From Narthecium ossifragum (Eukaryota; Streptophyta; Magnoliopsida; Dioscoreales; Nartheciaceae): a stretch of 64,000 nucleotides of DNA. The stretch is from the NCBI GenBank assembly GCA_963920575.1, contig OY986966.1:29212581-29276580 (forward strand), written 5' to 3'. Of the stretch, positions 11,591 through 22,269 are shown piece after piece. The translations under genes were made by a program, and so were the position numbers. Under the pieces are notes generated by a model. It was not told where the DNA came from. It did no database searches and saw nothing but the letters and a program-made list of their open reading frames with translations. Positions within the stretch are counted from its first letter, which is position 1. Each line of letters opens with the position of its first letter.

Positions 11591-14500
11591 TCTAGCAAGT
11601 AAAGTTCAGACATTCTTCTTCTCTTCTACAGATGTAGCCATGCGCTTCATCTACAACACTCGCTGCCAAGACCTGAAGTCCCTTATGCCAAGACCTCCCG
11701 CTTCCTTCCACCGGCAGGCCTAACTACATCCTAGTCAGATCTACACAAAAAGCCTGGCGAAGTAGAGTAAGTGAAAATTTATCTTGTGCCTATGTTACCT
11801 GTGAATCTTTTATGAGTAATTAGTATTCTCTAGTTCACTTAAGGACTAGGAATTAAACTCATACCTGTGAATCCTTATGAGTAATTAGTATTCTCTAGTT
11901 CCATGACAAGGACTAGGAATAGACAAGTTTAGTGCTTTTAATAAAGTAGAGCTAGCATTGTGATCTCATCGATCTCCAATATCTTTGTTAAATGCCGAAT
12001 CAGATGCTTACATTTAACTCATGTTAAATGGTTTGAAAGATGTGTGCTTGTACCATGGCTTATAATAAGCATTGCAAGGATAAGCTACTATAGTATATAT
12101 ATATATACTGCTTACATATATAAGAGAAAAGGTACGTACGTAGTTCAATTTTCTAAGGTTATACTCTAATGTCCCTTTCTGTTTCTATTGATTGCTTTCG
12201 TTGTTCATCGACACATTAGGTGCAATAGCAATGTAGCAGCTGCTGATAATCACGTACGTTTGAAAAAGAAACGCATGTTATATATATCTTAATAAGCTCA
12301 ACTCAATGAGATATGGGTACGTCCACAATTATAAAGTACAAATCTTTCAGTTTTTGTTCAGACATCACCATATTTATATGATTCACAGGTTTGTATTTAT
12401 GTTCATATACAAGTCACTGATTGAAAACCTTCCTCAGCATTGCTTCTTCAACCTATAATGGAGAGTTGATTGGAAGGTAGCATGCAGTGGGACCAATATA
12501 CAGCAGGTCTGCTTGTGTTATTAATTAGCACCAGACAGTGAAATCCTCCCAATATTGCAAGAATATCTCATCCTTAATTTCCTCCGCGATATAAAATCTA
12601 CACACATTCATCACATCAATTAAGTGCTCATATATGTACTGAATAGCTGCATGATGGATCATGGTGCTTGTCATGTCTGGATTAATGGTCTGATACTATG
12701 TTTTCTTGTATACCACGCTGGAAACGTAGCATTTGTTAGCACCACGTGCAGGTCTGCAGGGAGACTGACGCTTCCTTTTTCATAGCATAGTATACAGCGT
12801 ATATTAACCTCTTACCTCTTTCAATCCCCAGGTATCAGTCCTCTATCTTGTTGAGCGCGCCCGCTCATTACCAATGTTAACATATTCATTGGCTGCCTCT
12901 CATTGTCTCCTATTATATTATGGGCGGCTATGTGTGAGCTACTTGTGTGCGGTGTGTGAGCTATATATATATTATGTGTCTCCTAGCTAAATTTGTCTCT
13001 ATATATTTATTGTCTCTTAGTTTGTCTATATATATATATATATACCTTTGTAACTAGACATATTGTAACTAAGCTGTAAGATCGATGAATAACATCTCAA
13101 ACTTCATCTTCTTCGGTATCCAAGACTTATCTTCTTCTACATTGGGAAAGAGCACTCCGGCCAGTTAATTGTCCGGTAAATGGTTTATTTCTGGCCGGTC
13201 GGTTTTTACTGCTATGGTCTGATGGCTTTCCATTGTTTAATTGACTGCGTCAGGCTCCTGTATATATTGGCGCAGGGTAGACGTGGAAGGTGGACCTCTC
13301 AACGGGAGAGATAATCGAACTCTTTATGGGAGAGAAAGACCAGAATTCTCAATGGGAGAAAACAAAACCCTAATTTTCTTATTCATCAAAAAACCACCTT
13401 TTACAAACCCTAAGGCCTCCTTTTATAGGATTAAGGAAAGACCAACTCAACTAAAACATGGACTCAACCAACCAACTCAACTAAAACATGGACTCAACCA
13501 ACCAATCCTAATCCAAGTCCTAAAACTGAAATTAAATTCGGAATTTAAAAGAAAAGGATAAATCCTACTCAAACTAGGAATTTGCCAAAATTAGAAACTG
13601 ATAAAACTGCCAAAAAAGGAAAGTTTTCACTAAAACTGATTTTTAGACTAAAAGGAAAAAGAATTTGACGATCTGACCAGCCGTCATAGATAGATCGATG
13701 ATTAACGACGGGCTCGTCGACCCGGTCGTTTCGACTGGTCGCACGCCCCGATCGGATATCCGGATCAAAAGTTATGGCCATCTGACGATCGGGGTTGTCC
13801 GAATTTTGTCCTGCATCATATATATATATCACATTCACATCGGCAGATGCTACTTTATGTAATAAAACAGCCAAATATATGCAACATCAATCTGCATTCA
13901 TCAGGCAAGGCCATATCATGTGGCTAATGCATGCAACGCGCCAAATAACGCCTGAAAAAACTAGCTGCATGTATATATGGCGATTAATTCTTCAGATGCT
14001 CTCTTTAATTTTTGTGTGTGTGTGTGTAGGTATGGAGTGATATATATCGTTGTTTTGTTTAATTTTACCGGGTTCGATCTGTTTGGTTTGTACCTTACTC
14101 GAGTGTGATATTACATAGGATAGTCCTTGATGATAGATTCCTCATGATAGATATTGTACGACGGTGAGAAGGCCACCCATCCAATGCGAGCATTAGGCAC
14201 CATATATGAAGCCGGTCTTTCTTTTTAATTTCAAACTTAATTCACAGGACTGCAGATATATATATTGGAAGTTTATTGTTACAACTTTATCGATCTCAGC
14301 TGGCCTATTGGAATATCTAATAACTTTAATGAGTGATGATAAGATAACGTAATCAAGAAGAAGAATCTCTACATCGATCTCAGACCTTTTGATGGGCGCG
14401 CATCCGATTAAAGCTTTTCATGCATGCATGAGCCAAGCATCGCACTGATTCAGCTAGAAAGGCGAGGTCTCGAGCATTAATGGAGAATCCGACGTCAAAG

Positions 14501-14893
14501 ATTAGATGCCTTGTTTTTAAGTTCTCCCATATATCCACATGGACCACATGGTCCACATCCACTAGCTTAATTGCCATGATTCTAGCTCTTTTATGAGATG
14601 CAGAGGAAGCCGGTGACAAGCTAGCTAGCTACTAATTAAACACTCTCCAATTAGAACGAACTGACATGGTCGGTGCAAATAAAGGAAAGAGGAATCAGCC
14701 AAAAGCTTAAGCTAAATAAGACAATTGATGAGCATGAGTGCTCACATGTGAATATTAAATATGAAAAATTACTTCACCAATCATATATTCTATAAACTTA
14801 GCTTGATTAGCTCCGATAACATTATTAATTTTCAGCTTCCGATCGAGACGTGATTCATTTGGTAATCGTATAGTTTCATATATTGTCGGTGGA
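11591..14893. other. Intergenic spacer with possible LTR-derived pieces
   Basis: No gene could be supported. There is a ~66-bp imperfect tandem duplication around 11799-11925 and AT runs near 12096 and 13028. A stretch at about 12890-13150 with AT-rich sequence followed by a cluster of AATAACATC/CTTCTTCGG-like motifs resembles an LTR end, but I found neither a partner LTR nor coding sequence. Short frames at 13569-13874 and 14380-14619 match no family I know. Confidence 0.4.
13441..13500. repeat. Exact 30-bp tandem duplication
   Basis: A 30-bp unit beginning ACCAACTCAACTAAAACATG occurs twice in perfect tandem, followed by a partial third start. It is non-coding as far as can be seen. Confidence 0.9.
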
Positions 14894-15567
14894 TTTTTTT
14901 TGCAAATTTAAGCCGAAGCTAAAATAGCCGAGTTAACGGCTCAACTCATCTACTTCCCTATTCTCTTCTCTTGGGATATACATAAGCATGAAAGAATTAA
15001 ATTCCCAACGGCCCATAGGATATAATGTAGCTCGCTCACACTGTTCTCATTAGGAGGAGGTATGAGGCCATTGATCATGTTGACAGTAAATTTGGCATCA
15101 CTCTTTTACAAGTAGATGTTTGACCCCCCCTGCGTTTGCTCTCCTCCATTGCAAATAAAATGGCTTGGAACTCAGCTTGAATTATGGCATTAGCAATAGA
15201 AATAGAGGAAGCTAGCTTCCCAGGCCATCTCGTCATCCACATTTCGACAAACAGCTGCAAGACCAACAGTGTGACCTTGAGAACCCATTGATGCATCCAC
15301 TCGAACTCGGTGCCATTCCCACCTGAATTGCTGCTGTCTTGAAGCTTGTTGCAGGTGTTCATTCTCTGACTTGCCACTCTGATGCAGCGCGTGATCTCCT
15401 CTCCACTGATAGCATGCAGTGCCCTCAAACATTGCATTGCATCTGTCTTTCCACAATGCCCAAATAGTAGTGTAATCCATAGCAGATTTAATCATCCTGC
15501 ATCCTCCCTCCATTGGGCTTGGTCCTTAATTTGTAGATAGCTAAAACAAAAAATCCATGATCAAGTC

Positions 15568-15600
<33 letters not shown>

Positions 15601-15720
15601 TGTGTGAACACTAGATCCTGCCAAAACCTTTCTCGAAACCTCCACAGCCAGAGGGCATTCAAATAAGATATATATATGATTTGAATCCTCATCAGCCAAA
15701 TTGCGTTGTTTAACTAACTG
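14894..15720 (-). mobile_element. 5'-truncated L1-type LINE with RNase H end
   Basis: Minus-strand frames run from the zinc-binding region (NHIYILFECPLA-like, about 15640-15700) through a linker (TIWALWKDRCNAMFEG) to an RNase H-like domain: VDASMGSQG, AVCRNVDDEMAWEASF, AEFQAILFAMEESKRRG, then SDAKFTVNMINGLIPPPNE in another frame. Two or more frameshifts make it dead. The 3' end (low coordinates) has two small hairpins and then an A8 tail (T-run 14894-14901 on the plus strand). A run of 30 C interrupts the element at 15569-15598. The 5' boundary is uncertain. Confidence 0.8.
15569..15598. repeat. Homopolymer run of 30 C
   Basis: An uninterrupted poly-C tract within the LINE fragment. It is either a real G-quadruplex-capable tract on the minus strand or a collapsed/extended assembly artefact. 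Confidence 0.9.
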
Positions 15721-16137
15721 ATCATGAGCAGTGAGTCATATATGCGTGCGTACGGTACGTCCCCTAGCTAGCTTGGCCGGGATCATGCATATATGTTTAA
15801 CTAAAAATTTCTGGAGGACTATACTAGATTAATGCACCACCATACCATAGTAACCATATAGGTCCATAACATACATATATAGATCTCCTCCACATATATT
15901 CAAAGTAATCCTCAACCGTCCGTCTTCTTCTTCTTTTGTCCTCACACGTACATTAACGTAGCCATCAGTCGCCTTCATCTCCTCCGAGAATCCTGTCGCT
16001 TTTAGTTGCAGATACAGAGCATCTGGTCCTCCAGTTTCTAGGAACTCCCTCTCTTAATGGCTGGTGATCCGTCATCCGTAGCTATGCATTTCTTTTGGCT
16101 GCATACTATTTCTTTCACCATTGCGGATCTTATTCAT

Positions 16138-16174
<37 letters not shown>

Positions 16175-17600
16175 CAATATCAAATGTCTCAAACGATTCA
16201 TGAATTATATATAGTACTATGGTCTGCTCTCGATCTAAAAGATTTGAGAAAGGAAGTCGAGTGATGCTGCTCCAATCATGCATGGTGATGGAAGAATGCA
16301 ATTAATGTAGATTAATTTAATTAGTCTACGATGCTTCTGTTCCCAAGAGTGATGCAATCAGAAAAACAAGAAAGGGCACATAAAGATCTATCACCAGGTG
16401 GCCGAAGCCTTATTCAAAGAGGATTTAATTTCTAACATTTTTCTTTAAGAGTTTTTTTTTAAATTAAATTGTAAATTATCTCAAAGTTTAAGTTGGTGAG
16501 AAATAATATATGAACTTAGTTGCTTAAACTAGGCTTTTTAACGCATGACTTTCAATATTCAAAGATATGTGTATTGTAAATTAAATATGCGCATTGTTAT
16601 CTATAGAGAGAAAAAAAGAAGAAGTAAATTTGTAATGTGTATTGTAATCTATCATTTGTGCTTTCTGACACTCTTTATAAGCATAAATTAGTTTAATGCT
16701 TATTAGGCAGAGGCCGGGAAAGGAGAAAGCGACAGGACAAACATTCGTATGTTAAGCGAGATTTGCTTAGCAAAAGCAAGGTCAATAAGCACCCCAGCAG
16801 CCCAATCTCTCTCTGAAACTATATATATTTTAACTAGATCTTAAACAACAATATATTCACTTGCTTTAGTTCCTTCAAATGATACTTGAGACTGCTAACT
16901 TTTTCACAAGCTTGCCCTGAATGATGCATGAATGAATTTATTATAATCATGAAATGCAACTCCACAAGCGGATAAGGACCACAACCAAACAAACAAACAA
17001 TCCTGTGTATCTCTAATAATATATCCAACCCCTTCCAACAATCTGGCCTTCCCATAGTTAGTACGTATATATATATTTACACACAAGCGGATAAGTAAGT
17101 CAACCCACCATAATAAGTACATCATCAAATCTAAACGCAGCCTAAAACAAGGATAGAGATAGACTGAGAGAAATCTTTTTAGAGCTGAAAAGATTTATAT
17201 ATAAATCTATTATTGTAGGGAAGAGACTTGGGATAGATCTCATCTCAGAGAAGAGAGTCACATGATGTTAGAACATGGACACTCTGTACCTTATCTCTAA
17301 TTCTAGAAATCGGCAAGGCGGCAAGCACAAGCAACGAATCCTGGCCATTGGATAAGAAGTAAGAACCGCCATGGTTGGCCCCTCAACCCAGTCATTTCTG
17401 GCTAGCTAGTCGGCCGGTCACTGATGAGCTGTTAAAGGGTGGGGATGGAGGAGCTGTGGAGATGATGGTAACCATGCTTGGGGTTGGGGTTCTTTTCTTT
17501 TGTTAGCCTTGTGATCGAGAGTTCCATATCCACTCTTCTTCTTTTTTTATTTTTTTAAACTACTTGTCTTTCGCCGCATCCTTAGGTTGGTTTTGGATCA
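15721..17600. other. Spacer upstream of the PIF-like gene
   Basis: No gene could be supported. It is A+T-rich with a long (AT)n run at 16140-16174 and CTAG-rich pieces. The last part probably belongs to the PIF-like gene's promoter. Confidence 0.5.
16140..16174. repeat. (AT)n microsatellite
   Basis: About 17 AT units in spacer DNA. Confidence 0.9.
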
Positions 17601-17718
17601 GACGCTCGTCAGAGGAGGAAAGAAGTAGTGATGTGTTGGTAGTCTTCTTTTTGGAGGTGGAGGTGGAGCTTCTTGCAGAGTTTTATGTGATTTTGGAGAC
17701 GGGTTTTGGTGTTTCGCG

Positions 17719-17875
17719 ATGATGGTAGCTGATTTTTAAATTGCTTTGGTTTTTAAGTGGGAAAAGATTGGATCTTTGCTGGGTTTTCTCTGTACCGGGT
17801 TGGAATCTGATGAGGGGCTGCAAAGGAGCGAGCTTTGGGTGCCTCCGGTGTTGGATTTGGGTGGTTTTTAAGTGA
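17719..17875 (+). promoter_or_regulatory. Two candidate upstream ORFs in the PIF-like leader
   Basis: If transcription starts before about 17.7 kb, the leader would hold a 6-codon uORF (17719-17739) and a 21-codon uORF (17810-17875), plus a minimal ATG-TAG at 18127-18132, all out of the way of the main start at 18262. This region is G+C-richer than its surroundings, which fits a leader. The transcript start is not known, so function is inference. Confidence 0.35.
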
Positions 17876-18261
17876 AAGGCTTGGCGGGTTTCTGGTGTTC
17901 GGGGTTTCAGGTGAAGAAAGATTGCATCTTGATTGGACCGCTTCAAGACTTTCTTGAATCCAATAAATACCCTCTGGAAGCGCCTCAAAGCGGTTGTTGA
18001 AAACCCTATTGCCTTTTGGTTCTTCGGCTTCTGATTAGAACAATTAGGCTGAAAGAAAGGGGGAAGCTTCGTTTCAGTGTTGGCGTAAAGCAATCTTCTT
18101 CTCTATTTTGGGGTCATTTCCACTGCTATGTAGAGTACCAGACTTCTTCCAGCGGAAGCTTCGGAACTAGGCTTTTTTGACGGCACGTCACGGTTCAAAG
18201 AGTTTGATAGCTCTGTATCTTGAAGGGAAACCAGTGTGCTTGCATCTGCTACCGCTTCAAG

Positions 18262-20850
18262 ATGCCTCTCTCGGAATTCCATCAGGCGACAGAGAAGAGA
18301 AAGCTGGAATCCAACCAGCCCAAGATGGCTAATTGCTCATCAGATCTGTCTCCTTTAATGTAAGTTACTTTGCTTCGGCGTTCTAATTTTTAGTCTAGTT
18401 TCCTTGAAGATTATATCTTTTACCCTTTGTTTAGTTTTCACTGAGGCTGATGTATGTTCTTTGTTTATCTTCAATCATCGTTGGATTGTCTACTAAAGGC
18501 CTGACAACGATTTCGTCGAGTTACTATGGGAGAATGGTCAGATCGTAATGCAGGGTCAGTCGAACAGGCCTAGGAAGAGCTCCTTCCCTGCGGCCTTCTC
18601 TTCGCAACCCGGTAGCAGAGGTCAAGAGAAGGAAAACAGTCAGAAGCTTGGACGGTTCAATCCACCGGATTTATTGCCATCCGTGAACGATTTATTGCCA
18701 TCGGTTCCCTCAGCCGGAAATGGATTGAATGTGCAAGATGATGACATGGTACCCTGGATGAATTACCCGATTGAGGATCCTCTCCAGAATGATTATTGCG
18801 CGGAGTTCTTATCGGAATTCCCTGGGGCCAATTTAAATTCGCTCGCTAGTAATAACAGTGCCATGCCCACTGATAGAAATGGTGGGTTTAGTTTATCCAG
18901 GGATTCGCACATTGCAGGGCATGAGCATAATCCTAAAACTATTCCTGGAAGTACAGATGTTAGTAGGAGTAGGACTTCCCAGTTATTTCAGTTGCCACAA
19001 CAGTGCCAGGTATCAGCTCCGATTAGCAAATCTAGACCGACGGAGTTTGGCGCTGGAAGCAGCATCAGTACTTACCAAGGCCCATCTGGCACGTCGCTTA
19101 GCACAAGGTTTCAGAAGCAAGATGTGGCAGCTTCAAAGCCAGTCCAACCAAGCAGTGGTGTGGGTTTGATGAACTTTTCCCATTTCTCGAGGCCCGCTGC
19201 TCTCATTAAGGCCAATCTTCAGAGTGTCGATCGGCTGAGAAGCAGCGAGAAGGCGTCTGCTGCTACAAGCAGTAACCCTTTGGAGTCCACATTAGTTGAA
19301 TCAGGTACTGGCTTGAAGAGTGCTTCTGCAATTCAAGTCAGACCAGCATCAGGTCCTCCTATGTTGGAAGCAAGATCACCTCCGAAATCTCTCCAGGGTA
19401 TGGTGTCTGTTGATCAGTTGGAGCCTTTTCATCACGAGGATGCGTCTAGGCATAATAGTAATATTATTGCGAATGTTAATAGCAGACCACTTGATAATGT
19501 GAATTGCCAAATTTCAACCTTCACAGCCAGCCTGGCCGTGGGACCTCATGAAGCAGTGAAGGCTCCTGAAGCTGTTGTTGCATCTTCAGTTTGCTCAGGA
19601 AACAGTGCTGGGGCAGCGTCTAATGATCCTAAACAGAGAGGCAAGAGGAAAAGTCGAGAAGGAGAGGAATCCGAATACCACAGCGAAGTAAGTGATGGGC
19701 ATGTGTATAGATTCCAGACTTAGGGTTTTGTTGGGCACTAGTTATTTGAGAAATTCTCTAAGCTATATGGTTTCTTGATTCTTATGTAGGATCTTGAAGA
19801 TGAGTCTGTAGGTGTAAAGAAGCCTTCTTCTGGGCGAGGTATGAGTGCAAAGAGAACTCGTGCTGCAGAAGTGCATAATTTGTCAGAAAGAGTAAGTGCA
19901 AATAACAATTTATGTCGATTTTGAAGTGTTCCCGTGGTTTGTGAATGATTAAAAATACCCTTGTTTGCACTTACTAACAGAGACGAAGGGACAGAATCAA
20001 TGAAAGAATGCGAGCATTACAAGAGCTTATACCTAATTGCAACAAGGTACCATTTTCTCATGTAAAATTTATGTCCTCAATGCAGCTGATCTTGTAATAT
20101 TGTATTCTGAGTTTTACAAATTTTCATAAGGTTGACAAAGCATCAATGCTTGATGAGGCCATTGAGTATCTTAAAACCCTCCAGCTTCAAGTACAGGTAA
20201 AACTCCAGCCGGTTTAGGTGCTTAATGTCGCATGTGCTTGTTCTTAGACTTGTGGTTGTTAAACAACCAACCACGTTCTTTTGCAGATCATGTCAATGGG
20301 AAGTGGGCTATGCATGCCTCCGATCATGTTACCTCCTGGAATGCAACACATAAGAGCACCTCATATGGCTCATTACTCACAAATGGGTGTTGGAATGGGA
20401 ATGGGAATGGGAATGGGAATGGGAATGGGTTATGGAATGGGAATGCTGGACATGAATAGTTCCCCTGGTTGCCCTTTGATCCCAGTTCCTTCCATACACG
20501 GACCACAGTTCACTTGCCCCACCATGCATGGAGGCACTGGGTTGCATGGGGTGCCTGGATCTATCAGTCTTCAAATGTTTGGAATGCCCGGGCAGGGACT
20601 TCCGATGCAAATTCCCCAGGCATCCCCATATGGTTCTTTTGCAGGGTTTCCTACAATGGGAAACTCAGTGCGTGAGATATCGGGGACACGAGCTGTTCCA
20701 ATACCAGTGCCAATGGCTGCTGCAGATACTGCTCCCTCGAGTTCTAAAGATCAGCAGCAACAGAATGGCAACTTAGAAGCAGCTCAGAAAACAAAAGCTG
20801 ATGAAACACTGATTCAGACACCAAGGCAGGCAATGACACATGCCCTTTAA
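18262..20850 (+). CDS. PIF3: Phytochrome-interacting bHLH transcription factor (PIF3-like)
   Basis: Six exons: 18262-18359, 18499-19687, 19790-19891, 19981-20046, 20131-20196, 20287-20850; 694 aa, all phases close. PIFs are nuclear bHLH factors that bind G-boxes, hold back light responses and are removed after contact with active phytochrome. Seen: the start MPLSEF typical of PIF3 relatives, the active-phytochrome-B-binding motif ELLWENGQ (residues 40-47) followed by IVMQGQ, the acidic [11 protein letters not shown] block (113-123), a Ser/Gln-rich middle, a basic nuclear-targeting stretch, and the bHLH (about 454-510) with [20 protein letters not shown] and [20 protein letters not shown]. The basic region keeps the His-Glu-Arg residues needed for E-/G-box binding. 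Oddity: a Met-Gly run (540-558) after the bHLH, encoded by a hexanucleotide microsatellite. Assignment to PIF3 rather than another PIF is by the N-terminal pattern and is moderate. Confidence 0.95.
20386..20446 (+). repeat. GGGAAT hexanucleotide repeat encoding Met-Gly run
   Basis: Tandem GGGAAT/GGAATG units in the last PIF exon encode alternating Met and Gly. Because the unit is six bases, length changes keep the frame. Confidence 0.9.
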
Positions 20851-22269
20851 CTATAGTTTTCTCCTTTTCTTCCCCAAGTGTCTTAGAGAGCTTGATGGTC
20901 TTCCTTTTCCTTTCTTTGATGTGACGGAATGAACTTATATGGGTTGCATTTGATTATATTCTTTGAGTCTGAGCAGTAGATTTACATTATACTGTTCCAT
21001 GATTCCAGGCAGCAAACGAATGCTTAGGGATATCCAATGTGGTGCAAGAGATAGACGAAACTTTACATCCTGGTGAAAAGGGCAGTGTTGACCCTAGGAG
21101 GGAGCATGCGCCTGCGGCCACCTAAAAAAAGGGCAAGTGCAGCATAACTCCATAATTGATTGATGCTCTAGGTGATGGTTGTATTCTAAGAGGACAATCT
21201 TCTATTGCAGGTTTTGGTTCAAAGAGTTCAGCAAGACTGGCATCTGACAACGGGTGATGTGCTAAGTTTTTCACCAGATTACCTCTCGAGATGTCATGTT
21301 GATCGACAATGTAAAAGATTTGTCGGTTGAATGACATCCTAAGATCCTCGAAAGTATTCATCTGCTTCCCAGTAGCATAGTCATAGCATGCAGAGGTTTG
21401 GAGTGGAAGGAGTGGCTAGCTGCACTCTTTTCCCTGTGTACATCGGGTTTCCCGGATCTTTGCAGTTAGTGTGAAATGCTAGAGATGATGAGCTTTCCTG
21501 AGTACCCTAAATGGAGGTGTCTGCACCTCTGTACCATCCCTGTTCATAAGTGAAGCAATTTTCTCTCTTCAATGTTTCTGTTTGGTCCAACCTTTCGATC
21601 TATAATTCACTCATAATCAGAGTTTGTGTCCGTCAGATCATTCAAATTCTTCATACTTCATTGAGCATTACTCAAGAGTTACTGAAACAATTTTTTTATT
21701 CCTTTTGTGCAAACGTGATGCATGGTTGGCACTATGGTATGATATGACCTATGCCAACATGTTCTTTGTCTAGAGTATCTTGCATGTGCATTGCTACTGC
21801 GAAACAGCAGTCAGTTTTCCAGTAGCACTAGCCTCCACGGTCCACCCGATCACCTGCTACTCGTGATTGCTCTGCTCTCTCTTTTAAGCACAGGAATTCA
21901 GGACGTTCGTGTCGACCAAATTTCACATCTCTCAATCATCTCTCTCTCTCTCTTGAGCGGAAGCAAGGATGTCTTTTTGTTGCAAACGGGGTGGAAAAGG
22001 AATGAAAGGGTCCAATCTAAGATATTTTAAGCAGTGAATTCAATATTGGAATCCTGTTTGAAGTAGTGGCATTTTATTATAGATGTGATGAACCTCAGAT
22101 CTCTTATCTTTCCAAGAGAATCTAGTGGGGCCTTCAAAGATTAATAAAAAAATAATATATGTTATCTCAAAGAGTACCTATGATGCCAACCTTGTAGAGT
22201 TGCTGGGAGACGTATTTTATGCTGAGTACATGGCGATGCTCTAAGATCACCTTGGCCTTTACTAGGCAT
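20851..22269. other. Convergent 3' region between PIF-like and PPR genes
   Basis: It probably contains the PIF-like 3' UTR (about 20851-21560) and the PPR 3' UTR (just below 22270). Short frames here show no motifs and no other gene could be supported. Confidence 0.5.

Noticed and set aside
14380..14619. A 79-codon minus-strand frame near the LINE at 14.9 kb
   Set aside because: It lies beyond the LINE's A-tail and matches no part of a LINE protein or other known family.
17683..18093. A 136-codon minus-strand frame upstream of the PIF-like gene
   Set aside because: No motif, basic low-complexity composition, and it lies antisense to the likely PIF leader.
5552..20850. PPOX and PIF-like genes as a functional light/tetrapyrrole gene cluster
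   Set aside because: They are 8 kb apart with transposon debris between and unrelated neighbours; chance adjacency is the simpler reading.
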